DNA of 64,000 nt from SHVO01 sp041919675 (lineage in GTDB: Bacteria; Pseudomonadota; Alphaproteobacteria; Rhodospirillales; Rhodospirillaceae): contig JAYRTJ010000003.1 in assembly GCA_041919675.1 (NCBI GenBank), positions 1-64,000 of the forward strand, given 5' to 3'. The translations under genes and the position numbers were made by a program. This document shows positions 16,554 through 23,447 of the stretch, piece after piece. The notes under the pieces are model-generated. The model made no database searches. It saw nothing but the letters and a program-made list of their open reading frames with translations, and was not told the DNA's origin. The stretch's first letter is position 1. Each line of letters begins with the position of its first letter.

Positions 16554-16904
16554 CTAGCCTTCGGGAGTCCAAGCCTGGTAATCGCCGCTCGCCTTGGCGC
16601 GATGGCCGCCGCGCAGGTCGTGACCGGGCGGATAATAGGCTTCGACGGTCCCGGTGAGATTCGGCTGGTGCGGCTTGATCCACGGACGCGCGGGGGTGGC
16701 GAGCGGCGCATCGGTGGTGTGATGCAGCCAGGCGTGCCATTCGGCCGGCACGCGCGAAGCTTCGACTTCGCCGTTGTAGACCACCCAACGTTCTTCGCGG
16801 TTTCCGAAACGCTTGCGCTTGGACTTGTAATAAATGTTGCCGTAGGCGTCTTCGCCGACCTTCTCGCCGTACAGCTTGGTATGCAGCCAAGTGCCGATAC
16901 TCAT
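16554..16904 (-). CDS. NDUFA12-family NADH:ubiquinone oxidoreductase accessory subunit
   Basis: A 116-residue homologue of the mitochondrial complex I subunit NDUFA12 (B17.2). Conserved features are GTWLHTKLYGEKVGEDAYGNIYY, RRWVVYNG-type ERWVVYNGEVEASRVPAEWHAWLHH, and RPWIKPHQPNLTGTVEAYYPPG. It is a supernumerary subunit at the matrix or cytoplasmic arm, found mainly in alphaproteobacteria and mitochondria. The complex I operon itself is elsewhere. Confidence 0.95.
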   Translation of the reverse strand: MSIGTWLHTKLYGEKVGEDAYGNIYYKSKRKRFGNREERWVVYNGEVEASRVPAEWHAWLHHTTDAPLATPARPWIKPHQPNLTGTVEAYYPPGHDLRGGHRAKASGDYQAWTPEG

Positions 16905-17080
16905 CGCGTTCCTACTCCATAAATCGAGCGCGTATTGCAGTGTCGCGCGTTACGCGGGCCGCAATATGGCGGTTTTCCCCCGCCGCGACAACCGTTCCGC
17001 GGGACTCGCTAAATACTTGATTACTTTAGCGGAATAAGCGTTCCACGGGAAGCGTGCAAGTTGACGGTGCACAACAACCG

Positions 17081-17106
17081 GGAACCCGGAAATTTGTCCG
17101 CGCGTT
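17081..17106 (+). promoter_or_regulatory. Candidate EcfG-type (general stress) promoter
   Basis: GGAAC (17081-17085) and CGTT (17103-17106) are separated by 17 bp, the consensus of the alphaproteobacterial general stress sigma factor EcfG. It lies about 40 bp upstream of the PRC-barrel lipoprotein start. The rest of the 242-bp gap from the NDUFA12 gene shows nothing else I can name. Confidence 0.55.
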
Positions 17107-17146
17107 GCATATCCGGGTTGGATTGGATCCAACACGGAGGTTTTAG

Positions 17147-17680
17147 ATGAGACTCGCATCACTTTTGATTGGGGCGGTATCGGCCGCCGCTCTGGCCGCC
17201 TGCGCCGCCAACGAACCGGCGCCGCGCCAAACCGCGCGCATGGAGCCTCGTCCCGCGCCGATAACGTCGCCCACCGCCCGTGAGCTTCCCCCGCGTGAGA
17301 CGGCCAGGGTGACGCCGGCCTCACGCGCCGCGAACCCGACGCCCGCCCCGGTGGTCGCCGGCGCAATGGCCGGCGAGATGAACATCGCCCGCCTGATCGG
17401 GACGGACGTGAAGGATCCGGCCGGTCAGACCATTGGCGAAATCGACAATGTGCTGCTCGATTCTGCCGGCCGCGTGGACAGCGTCATCGTGACCGTCGGC
17501 GGCTTCATGGGTCTCGGCGGGCGCGATGTGGAAGTGCGCTGGGCCGATCTGAAGTCGATCGACGCCGGCAATGAGGTGCGGGTCGACATGACGGCGATGC
17601 AACTGCGTCAGCGTCCCGAATGGCGTCCAAACGCCTCGGGTTCGACGACGACGGGCGGCGCGGCGCCGGAGAAGAAATAA
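17147..17680 (+). CDS. PRC-barrel domain lipoprotein
   Basis: A 177-residue envelope protein. The signal peptide ends with the lipobox ALAAC (Cys near residue 19). A Pro/Arg-rich linker follows. A PRC-barrel domain covers about residues 80-150 (ARLIGTDVKDPAGQTIGEIDNVLLDSAGRVDSVIVTVGG). PRC barrels often occur in alphaproteobacterial stress proteins; the exact role is unknown. GGAGG precedes the ATG, and the upstream GGAAC-N17-CGTT suggests general-stress control. Confidence 0.85.
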   Translation: MRLASLLIGAVSAAALAACAANEPAPRQTARMEPRPAPITSPTARELPPRETARVTPASRAANPTPAPVVAGAMAGEMNIARLIGTDVKDPAGQTIGEIDNVLLDSAGRVDSVIVTVGGFMGLGGRDVEVRWADLKSIDAGNEVRVDMTAMQLRQRPEWRPNASGSTTTGGAAPEKK

Positions 17681-17697
17681 CCCGCGCGATCTCTAAG

Positions 17698-17731
17698 AAA
17701 AGGGCCGGTGCAGCGATGTACCGGCCCTTTT
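17698..17731. terminator. Bidirectional intrinsic terminator
   Basis: A perfect 12-bp stem, AAAAGGGCCGGT (17698-17709) with ACCGGCCCTTTT (17720-17731), and a 10-base loop. It has A- and T-runs on each side and lies between the convergent PRC-barrel and creA genes, so it serves both. Confidence 0.9.
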
Positions 17732-17741
17732 GTTTTGCGGA

Positions 17742-18212
17742 TTACTTTCCACCCCAGGGCATGATGGGCACCGTGGAAATCGCGTTCTTGGGCGAGCCTT
17801 CGATCACGCGATCGGAGTAACTGAGATAGACCAGCGTATTGTTGGCCTTGTCGTAGAACCGCACGACGTGCAGTTCCTTGAAGAACAGCGAGCGGTTCTC
17901 CTCGAAGACATCGTCCTCGTCCTTCAGCTTTTCGGGCAGCGTGATGGGGCCGACCTGGCGGCAGGCGATGGAAGCGTCCGAGGTGTCCTCGGCGAGACCC
18001 AGCTTGCCCTTGATGCCGCCGGTGATGGCGCGGCTGAGGTGGCAGACCACGCCTTGAACGTCGGGGTCTTTGAAGGCCTCGATGCAGATCTTGTCGTTGG
18101 CGGCGCCCAGATAGCGGAAGGTAGTCGAGACGCAGCCGACTTCCTCGGCTTGGGAGGCCATGGGCGCGAACGCGAACAGAGCCACGAGCAGGAACGGCGC
18201 GAAGCGGATCAT
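17742..18212 (-). CDS. creA: CreA family exported protein
   Basis: A 156-residue periplasmic protein. The signal peptide MIRFAPFLLVALFAFAPMASQA is followed by EEVGCVSTTFRYLGANDKI-type CreA sequence and CHLSRAITGGIKG. Four cysteines probably form disulfides. CreA is widespread in Proteobacteria but of unknown function, and CreA is not related to the CreBC regulators despite its name. The start at 18212 is supported by GGAGG 6 bases upstream; a longer frame to 18263 adds a non-signal leader. Confidence 0.93.
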   Translation of the reverse strand: MIRFAPFLLVALFAFAPMASQAEEVGCVSTTFRYLGAANDKICIEAFKDPDVQGVVCHLSRAITGGIKGKLGLAEDTSDASIACRQVGPITLPEKLKDEDDVFEENRSLFFKELHVVRFYDKANNTLVYLSYSDRVIEGSPKNAISTVPIMPWGGK

Positions 18213-18277
18213 CAAAACCTCCAAAGGCGTGTTCTGCAGATGTGTCGCGCGGTGAGCGTCCATTCAAGGCCCTCGTG

Positions 18278-18323
18278 AAATGGGGCCAAAGTTAAGCCCC
18301 GAAAATGGAGTCTGACCCCATTT
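18278..18323. repeat. Degenerate copy of the GGGGTCAGAC inverted repeat
   Basis: AAATGGGGCCAAAG (18278 on) is opposed by TGGAGTCTGACCCCATTT (18306-18323), an imperfect version of the arms seen at 11362-11439 and 23359-23433. It lies upstream of creA and nrdJ, in the divergent region. Confidence 0.6.
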
Positions 18324-18414
18324 CTTGTATTCAGTATCCTCGTTATCCACAGGGCGTTCTTTATTGAAGTGCTGGGGGTTAGCACCTACTCTTGTGGGTG
18401 TCGCATCGAGGGGG

Positions 18415-18428
18415 CCCAATATATAGGG
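18415..18428 (+). promoter_or_regulatory. AT-centred palindrome upstream of nrdJ (possible NrdR box)
   Basis: CCCAATATATAGGG is a near-palindrome about 135 bp before the nrdJ start. NrdR boxes that control ribonucleotide reductase genes have an ATATAT-like centre with flanking inverted bases. Only one site is seen where NrdR boxes usually come in pairs, so the assignment is weak. Another palindrome, GCTTGGAATACCAAGC, lies nearby. No cobalamin riboswitch pattern was found here. Confidence 0.25.
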
Positions 18429-18560
18429 TTCAGGGCGGGCGATTCCGAGGACCGCAAAAAAAGCTTGGAATACCAAGCGAGTAGGAGGCTTTCCCAAAAG
18501 CCCGTGCGGAGTTTTCGTCGCTTCGGCGGCATTTATTGTTTTGTTTTAGAGGGCGATGCC

Positions 18561-21500
18561 ATGCGGATCACACGGCGTTTCACGAGTGAAGGTCAGTCCC
18601 CGTACCAGGGGATCGGGTTCCGGGCTCAAGCAAGCGAGATCCGCAATCCCGACGGCTCGGTGGTGTTCGCCCAGGACGGCCTGCAGGTTCCCGAATCGTG
18701 GAGCCAGGTGGCCGTCGACATCCTGGCCCAGAAATATGTGCGCCGCGCCGGCGTGCCGGCGAAGCTGGTGCCCCTCGCTGAAGACGACGTGCCCGATTTC
18801 CTGTGGCGCAAGGTCGCCGCGACGGCTGAACTGTCCGAGCTGGCCGAGAAAGATCGCTTCACCGGCGAGACCGACGCGCGCCAGGTGTTCGACCGCCTGG
18901 CGGGAACGTGGGCCTACTGGGGCTGGAAAGCCGGCTACTTCGACAGCGACCGCGACGCGCGCGCCTATTACGACGAAATGAGATTTATGCTCGCCACCCA
19001 GATGTGCGCGCCGAATTCGCCGCAGTGGTTCAACACCGGCCTGCATTGGGCTTATGGGATCGATGGCGGCTCGCAGGGCCACTACTACGTCGATCACATG
19101 ACGGGAAAGCTGCTGCCCTCGCAGAGCGCCTATGAGCGCCCGCAGCCGCACGCCTGTTTCATCCAGAGCATTAAGGACGATCTCGTCAACGACGGCGGGA
19201 TCATGGACCTGTGGGTGCGCGAAGCGCGCCTATTCAAATACGGCTCGGGCACCGGCACCAACTTCTCGAACCTGCGCGGCGAAGGCGAACGTCTTTCCGG
19301 CGGCGGCAGGTCCTCGGGCCTCATGAGCTGGCTGCGGATCGGCGACCGCGCCGCGGGCGCGATCAAATCGGGCGGCACCACGCGCCGCGCCGCCAAGATG
19401 GTGATCCTCAACGCCGATCATCCGGACATCGAAGCCTTCGTGGACTGGAAAGTGCGCGAGGAGCAGAAGGTCGCCGCGCTGGTGGCGGGCTCGAAGCTCA
19501 CCGCCAAGCACCTCAACCTGATCCTCAAAGCCTGCCGTTCGTGGGACGGCATCGATTCCACCAAGCGCCTCGACCCGAGCGCCAACAAGCAGCTGCGCAA
19601 GGAAATCAAAGCCGCGAAGGCGGCGATGATTCCCGAGGCGATGATCCAGCGCGTGCTTCAACTCGCCGCGCAGGGCGCGGCCAGCCTGGAACTGCCGGTG
19701 TTCGACACCGATTGGGATTCGGAAGCCTACGGCACCGTTTCGGGCCAGAACTCCAACAACAGCGTGCGCGTGACCGACGCCTTCCTGAAGGCCGTTGAAG
19801 ACGACGCCGACTGGGAACTGACCAGCCGCATCACCGGCAAGACCGTGAAGACCATCAAGGCGCGCGCCCTGTGGGAACGCATCGGTGAGGCTGCGTGGCA
19901 GTGCGCCGATCCGGGCCTGCAGTACGACACGACCATCAACGACTGGCACACCTGCCCCACGTCGGGCCGCATCAATGCGTCCAATCCGTGCTCCGAGTAC
20001 ATGTTCCTCGACAACACGGCGTGCAATCTCGCCTCGCTGAACCTGATGAGCTTCCGCAAAGCGGACGGCCTATTCGATACGGAAGCCTTCGCGCACGCCG
20101 TGCGCCTGTGGACCTTCGCGCTGGAAATCTCGGTGGTGATGGCCCAGTTCCCGTCCAAGGAAATCGCGCAGCTGTCCTACGACTTCCGCACTCTCGGCCT
20201 CGGTTACGCCAACCTCGGCGGCCTCCTGATGGCCAACGGCCTGTCATACGACAGCGAAGAAGGCCGCGCGCTGTGCGGCGCGATTAGCGCACTCATGACC
20301 GGCGCGTCCTATGCCGCCTCGGCCGAGATCGCTGAAGAACACGGCGCCTTCCCGGCCTATGAAAAGAACGCGGCGGATATGCTGCGCGTGATCCGCAATC
20401 ACCGCCGCGCCGCTTACGGCGCCCATGACGGCTATGAAGGCCTCGCGATCAAGCCGGTGGCGCTGAACGCCGCCGACTGCCCGGACAGCGCCCTCGTCAC
20501 CGCCGCCAAGCAGGCCTGGGACCGCGCGCTGGAACTCGGCACCGCGCATGGCTTTAGAAATGCGCAAGTCACGGTGATCGCTCCGACGGGCACCATCGGT
20601 CTCGTCATGGACTGCGACACCACCGGCATCGAACCGGACTTCGCCATGGTGAAGTTCAAGAAGCTCGCGGGCGGCGGCTACTTCAAGATCATCAACCGGA
20701 TCGTCCCGCTGGCTCTGCGTACGCAGGGCTATACGGAACAGCAGATCGGCGAGATCTCGACCTACGCCTTGGGCCGCGCGACGTTGAAGGGCGCGCCGGC
20801 GATCAATCCGGCCGCGCTGGCCGACCGCGGCTTCGACGAGAAGGCCTTGGCCGCCGTCGAAACGGCCCTCAAGGACGCGTTCGACATCAAGTTCGTGTTC
20901 AACAAGTATGCGCTGGGTGAAGAGTTCTGCATCGCGAAGCTGGGCTTCGACGCCGAACAGCTCGACGATCCCGCCTTCAACATGCTCGAAGCCCTCGGCT
21001 TCACCAAGGCGGCCATCGAAGAGGCCAACACCTATGTCTGCGGCGCGATGACCCTGGAGGGCGCTCCGCACCTGAAGCCGGAACACCTCGCGGTGTTCGA
21101 TTGCGCGAGCTCCTGCGGCCGCAAGGGGACGCGCGCGTTGTCCGCCGACAGCCATATTGGAATGATGGCCGCCGCGCAGCCGTTCATCTCGGGCGCGATC
21201 TCCAAGACCATCAACATGCCGAGCAGTGCATCCATCGCCGACTGTAAAGACGCTTACATGAAGTCGTGGAAGCTGGGCCTCAAGGCCAACGCGCTTTACC
21301 GCGACGGCTCGAAGCTGTCGCAGCCCTTGGCCGCCCAGGTCTTGAGCGACAGCGACATGGAGGCCGATGACGAGGACACCGTCGCGGCCGTGGCCGCAGC
21401 GCCAACAGCCTCGCGCGCCGAAATCGTCGCCGAGCGCATTATTGAACGTGTGATCGAACGCGAACGCCAGCGCCTGCCGGACCGGCGCAAGGGCTACACT

Positions 21501-22271
21501 CAAAAAGCCGTCGTCGGCGGCCACAAGGTCTATATCCGCACCGGCGAATACGACAACGGCAAGCTGGGCGAAGTGTTCATCGATATGCACAAGGAAGGCG
21601 CGGCCTTCCGCAGCTTGATGAACAATTTCGCCATCGCGATCTCCATCGGTCTCCAGTACGGCGTGCCGCTCGAGGAATATGTCGACGCCTTCACCTTCAC
21701 CCGCTTCGAGCCGGCGGGCGCGGTGCAGGGCAACTCGTCGATCAAGATGGCCACCTCGCTGCTGGACTACGTGTTCCGCGAACTCGCCGTGAGCTATTTG
21801 GGCCGCAACGATCTCGCGCATGCCACCGATGCCGACATACAGCCGGACGCCATGGGAGAAGGCAAGAACGCGGACAAACTTCTGCAGATCGCCGAGAAGT
21901 CGGTGTCGAAAGCCTTCATTCGCTCGTCGAACCTGTACTTCCTGAAGCCGCAGGGACAGGGCGCGGAAGCCGCCAGTTCGGCCACGGGCCCGATCGCGAA
22001 TGCATTGTCGAGTTTGAGCGCCCCGGTTGCGGCGCCGAGCGTCGCGATGTCGGGCAGCGCCGCCGCACTGGCGCAAGGCGCTTTCGCGCAGGAAGAGGTG
22101 AAAGTGACGCGTGTCACCGAAGTCACCGAATCCCGCCGCAGCGCCATGCATGTGGCCCGCATGAAGGGTTACGAAGGGGACGCCTGCGGCGACTGCGGCA
22201 ACTTCACGCTGCTGCGCAACGGCACCTGCTTGAAGTGCGACACGTGCGGCACGACCAGCGGGTGCTCATAA
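18561..22271 (+). CDS. nrdJ: Vitamin B12-dependent ribonucleoside-diphosphate reductase
   Basis: Class II ribonucleotide reductase, about 1236 residues, making deoxyribonucleotides with adenosylcobalamin. Markers are NPCSEYMFLDNTACNLASLNL (active-site Cys and radical pocket), TVIAPTGTIGLVMDCDTTGIEPDFA, and SGAISKTINMP (loop 2 and specificity region). The C-terminus has a Cys cluster (CGDCGNFTLLRNGTCLKCDTCG), as in alphaproteobacterial NrdJ. The start at ATG 18561 has GAGG upstream; the open frame begins earlier at 18369 but that leader is not NrdJ-like. A Ser/Ala-rich linker (about 21985-22090) precedes the Zn-type tail. Confidence 0.97.
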   Translation: MRITRRFTSEGQSPYQGIGFRAQASEIRNPDGSVVFAQDGLQVPESWSQVAVDILAQKYVRRAGVPAKLVPLAEDDVPDFLWRKVAATAELSELAEKDRFTGETDARQVFDRLAGTWAYWGWKAGYFDSDRDARAYYDEMRFMLATQMCAPNSPQWFNTGLHWAYGIDGGSQGHYYVDHMTGKLLPSQSAYERPQPHACFIQSIKDDLVNDGGIMDLWVREARLFKYGSGTGTNFSNLRGEGERLSGGGRSSGLMSWLRIGDRAAGAIKSGGTTRRAAKMVILNADHPDIEAFVDWKVREEQKVAALVAGSKLTAKHLNLILKACRSWDGIDSTKRLDPSANKQLRKEIKAAKAAMIPEAMIQRVLQLAAQGAASLELPVFDTDWDSEAYGTVSGQNSNNSVRVTDAFLKAVEDDADWELTSRITGKTVKTIKARALWERIGEAAWQCADPGLQYDTTINDWHTCPTSGRINASNPCSEYMFLDNTACNLASLNLMSFRKADGLFDTEAFAHAVRLWTFALEISVVMAQFPSKEIAQLSYDFRTLGLGYANLGGLLMANGLSYDSEEGRALCGAISALMTGASYAASAEIAEEHGAFPAYEKNAADMLRVIRNHRRAAYGAHDGYEGLAIKPVALNAADCPDSALVTAAKQAWDRALELGTAHGFRNAQVTVIAPTGTIGLVMDCDTTGIEPDFAMVKFKKLAGGGYFKIINRIVPLALRTQGYTEQQIGEISTYALGRATLKGAPAINPAALADRGFDEKALAAVETALKDAFDIKFVFNKYALGEEFCIAKLGFDAEQLDDPAFNMLEALGFTKAAIEEANTYVCGAMTLEGAPHLKPEHLAVFDCASSCGRKGTRALSADSHIGMMAAAQPFISGAISKTINMPSSASIADCKDAYMKSWKLGLKANALYRDGSKLSQPLAAQVLSDSDMEADDEDTVAAVAAAPTASRAEIVAERIIERVIERERQRLPDRRKGYTQKAVVGGHKVYIRTGEYDNGKLGEVFIDMHKEGAAFRSLMNNFAIAISIGLQYGVPLEEYVDAFTFTRFEPAGAVQGNSSIKMATSLLDYVFRELAVSYLGRNDLAHATDADIQPDAMGEGKNADKLLQIAEKSVSKAFIRSSNLYFLKPQGQGAEAASSATGPIANALSSLSAPVAAPSVAMSGSAAALAQGAFAQEEVKVTRVTEVTESRRSAMHVARMKGYEGDACGDCGNFTLLRNGTCLKCDTCGTTSGCS

Positions 22272-22348
22272 TGAAATCCTGCCCGCACGTCTTTTTCTTC
22301 GGCGTCGCTTCGCTCGCCGTTGGCGTCACCACCATCGGCTGTTCATAA
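22271..22348 (+). CDS. Possible 25-residue lipoprotein-like peptide
   Basis: The ATG at 22271 shares one base with the nrdJ stop (TAATG). It encodes MKSCPHVFFFGVASLAVG then VTTIGCS and stop. The layout is a short basic start, a hydrophobic core and a lipobox-like TIGC one residue before the end, like entericidin-type mini-lipoproteins. Translation would be coupled to nrdJ. No homology is claimed; it may be a chance frame. Confidence 0.35.
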   Translation: MKSCPHVFFFGVASLAVGVTTIGCS

Positions 22349-22357
22349 GACATACCG

Positions 22358-23335
22358 ATGCCGGTTCCTCCAGCCCTTGCAGCGCGGCCGCCGGCGGACC
22401 CGGTGAAAATCTCCGGCTTCCCGCCGGATGAAGCGCAGATCACCATCGGCGGCTGCTTCGGCGTATTCCTGCGCCGCGCCGTGCCGGGGCATACGGCCTA
22501 CGGCGTCGCGCGCGGCGCTTGCGTGCCGGCGGTCGCGGCGCTGCGCGGCGAGCTCTATCCCAAGGGCGACACAAGCGTTGATCATTTTGTGGTCGGCGGC
22601 GTCGGCAAACGGACCGCATTAGCCCCGATCTCGCGCATCGACGTCATGTACATGCTGCCGCCCAAGCTCGCGGCCACGAAGGCGGGCGACGCGCTTAAAG
22701 TCGTCTGGGCCGTGCTCAAGAACCGATTTCCCGGAACGACCCTCGCCGCCGACGCCGTTGTCGTTCCGCAGGACGATGTCGAAATCCGCGTCATGCCCGC
22801 GCGCGAGTACGGGCAGGCGTTTCTGATCCCAGGGGGGACCGGGGTGGCGGGCCCGCAGGCCGGCGGTTGGATCATCTCCAATCCCGTCGCCGAGGCCGCC
22901 ACCTTGAGACTTTCCGACAGTCTGTACGGCGGACGCCCGCGCCTGCTCCTGACCGCGCTCAAAGCCTGGCGCGCCAACGTCGAGGCGACCGTCAGCCCTT
23001 TCGCGCTCGAACAGCTGGCGCAGGAGTTCTACGCCGGCGCGCCGCGCCCCTATGAACTGGAGCGCGCCCTGATCGACTTCTGGGCCTGGAGCCGCAAGCG
23101 CACACCGTGCGCCGTGAAACCGCCCGGCGGCGCGACCCCGCTGGAGATCGGCGACAGCTGGCACGGCAAGGCCAAGGCCGCCTATTGGCGCGTGACACTG
23201 GCCGACCATCACTTAAAGACCGGCAAGCTGATCGACGCCGCCGTGGAATGGCGCCAGGTGCTGGGCCCGGCGTTTCCGGTGCCGGGCGAAACGCCGCTGC
23301 GGACGTTGCCGCTGTTCAAGAAGAAGACGGCGTAG
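22358..23335 (+). CDS. Orphan CD-NTase-like (SMODS) nucleotidyltransferase fold protein, catalytic motif degenerate
   Basis: A 325-residue protein. VVGGVGKRTALAPISRIDVMYMLPP (residues 78-102) matches the GSxGKxTAIxPxSDIDVLFxLP start of CD-NTases. VEIRVMPA (142-149) matches the third-carboxylate strand VEVVPA. ISNPVAEAATLRLSDSL and LLTALKAWRANVEATVSPFALEQLAQEF fit the following helices; VEWRQVLGPAFP fits the C-terminal helical domain. G[GS] is GG and the first Asp of DxD is Arg93, with Asp95 and Glu142 kept. Activity is doubtful. No CBASS effector is beside it. Residues 1-70 are not recognised. It lies 86 bp after nrdJ and may be co-transcribed with it. Confidence 0.6.
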   Translation: MPVPPALAARPPADPVKISGFPPDEAQITIGGCFGVFLRRAVPGHTAYGVARGACVPAVAALRGELYPKGDTSVDHFVVGGVGKRTALAPISRIDVMYMLPPKLAATKAGDALKVVWAVLKNRFPGTTLAADAVVVPQDDVEIRVMPAREYGQAFLIPGGTGVAGPQAGGWIISNPVAEAATLRLSDSLYGGRPRLLLTALKAWRANVEATVSPFALEQLAQEFYAGAPRPYELERALIDFWAWSRKRTPCAVKPPGGATPLEIGDSWHGKAKAAYWRVTLADHHLKTGKLIDAAVEWRQVLGPAFPVPGETPLRTLPLFKKKTA

Positions 23336-23358
23336 CGGCAACGTCGACAGCGCCGAAA

Positions 23359-23433
23359 AGGGATCAGACACCAATTCGCGCCTCATCGGCGACGAACGCG
23401 TAGAGTCTTCAGGCGAATGGGTATCTGACCCCT
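23359..23433. repeat. Inverted repeat element between CD-NTase-like gene and asmA
   Basis: The arms at 23359-23379 (AGGGATCAGACACCAATTCGC) would pair with 23413-23433 (GCGAATGGGTATCTGACCCCT), 18 of 21 positions, around a 33-bp centre. It is the third copy of the GGGGTCAGACACC family and lies between convergent genes, where it could also act as a terminator. Confidence 0.8.
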
Positions 23434-23447
23434 CTTCGGCTTGAGTT

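Noticed and set aside
18369..18560. Extension of nrdJ upstream of 18561
   Set aside because: The leader is not NrdJ-like and contains the palindromes; ATG 18561 has a ribosome site and the conserved RRFT.EGQSPYQGI start.
18330..18560. Cobalamin riboswitch upstream of nrdJ
   Set aside because: The conserved B12-box and core sequences were not found on the nrdJ strand.
20244..22151. A 635-codon open frame opposite nrdJ
   Set aside because: High-GC antisense shadow; its translation is Arg/His/Gly-rich with no domain, and the nrdJ frame has full motifs.
22358..23335. CBASS defence island
   Set aside because: Only a CD-NTase-like gene with a degenerate motif is present; no effector, E1/E2/JAB or TRIP13-like gene, and the surroundings are core genes.
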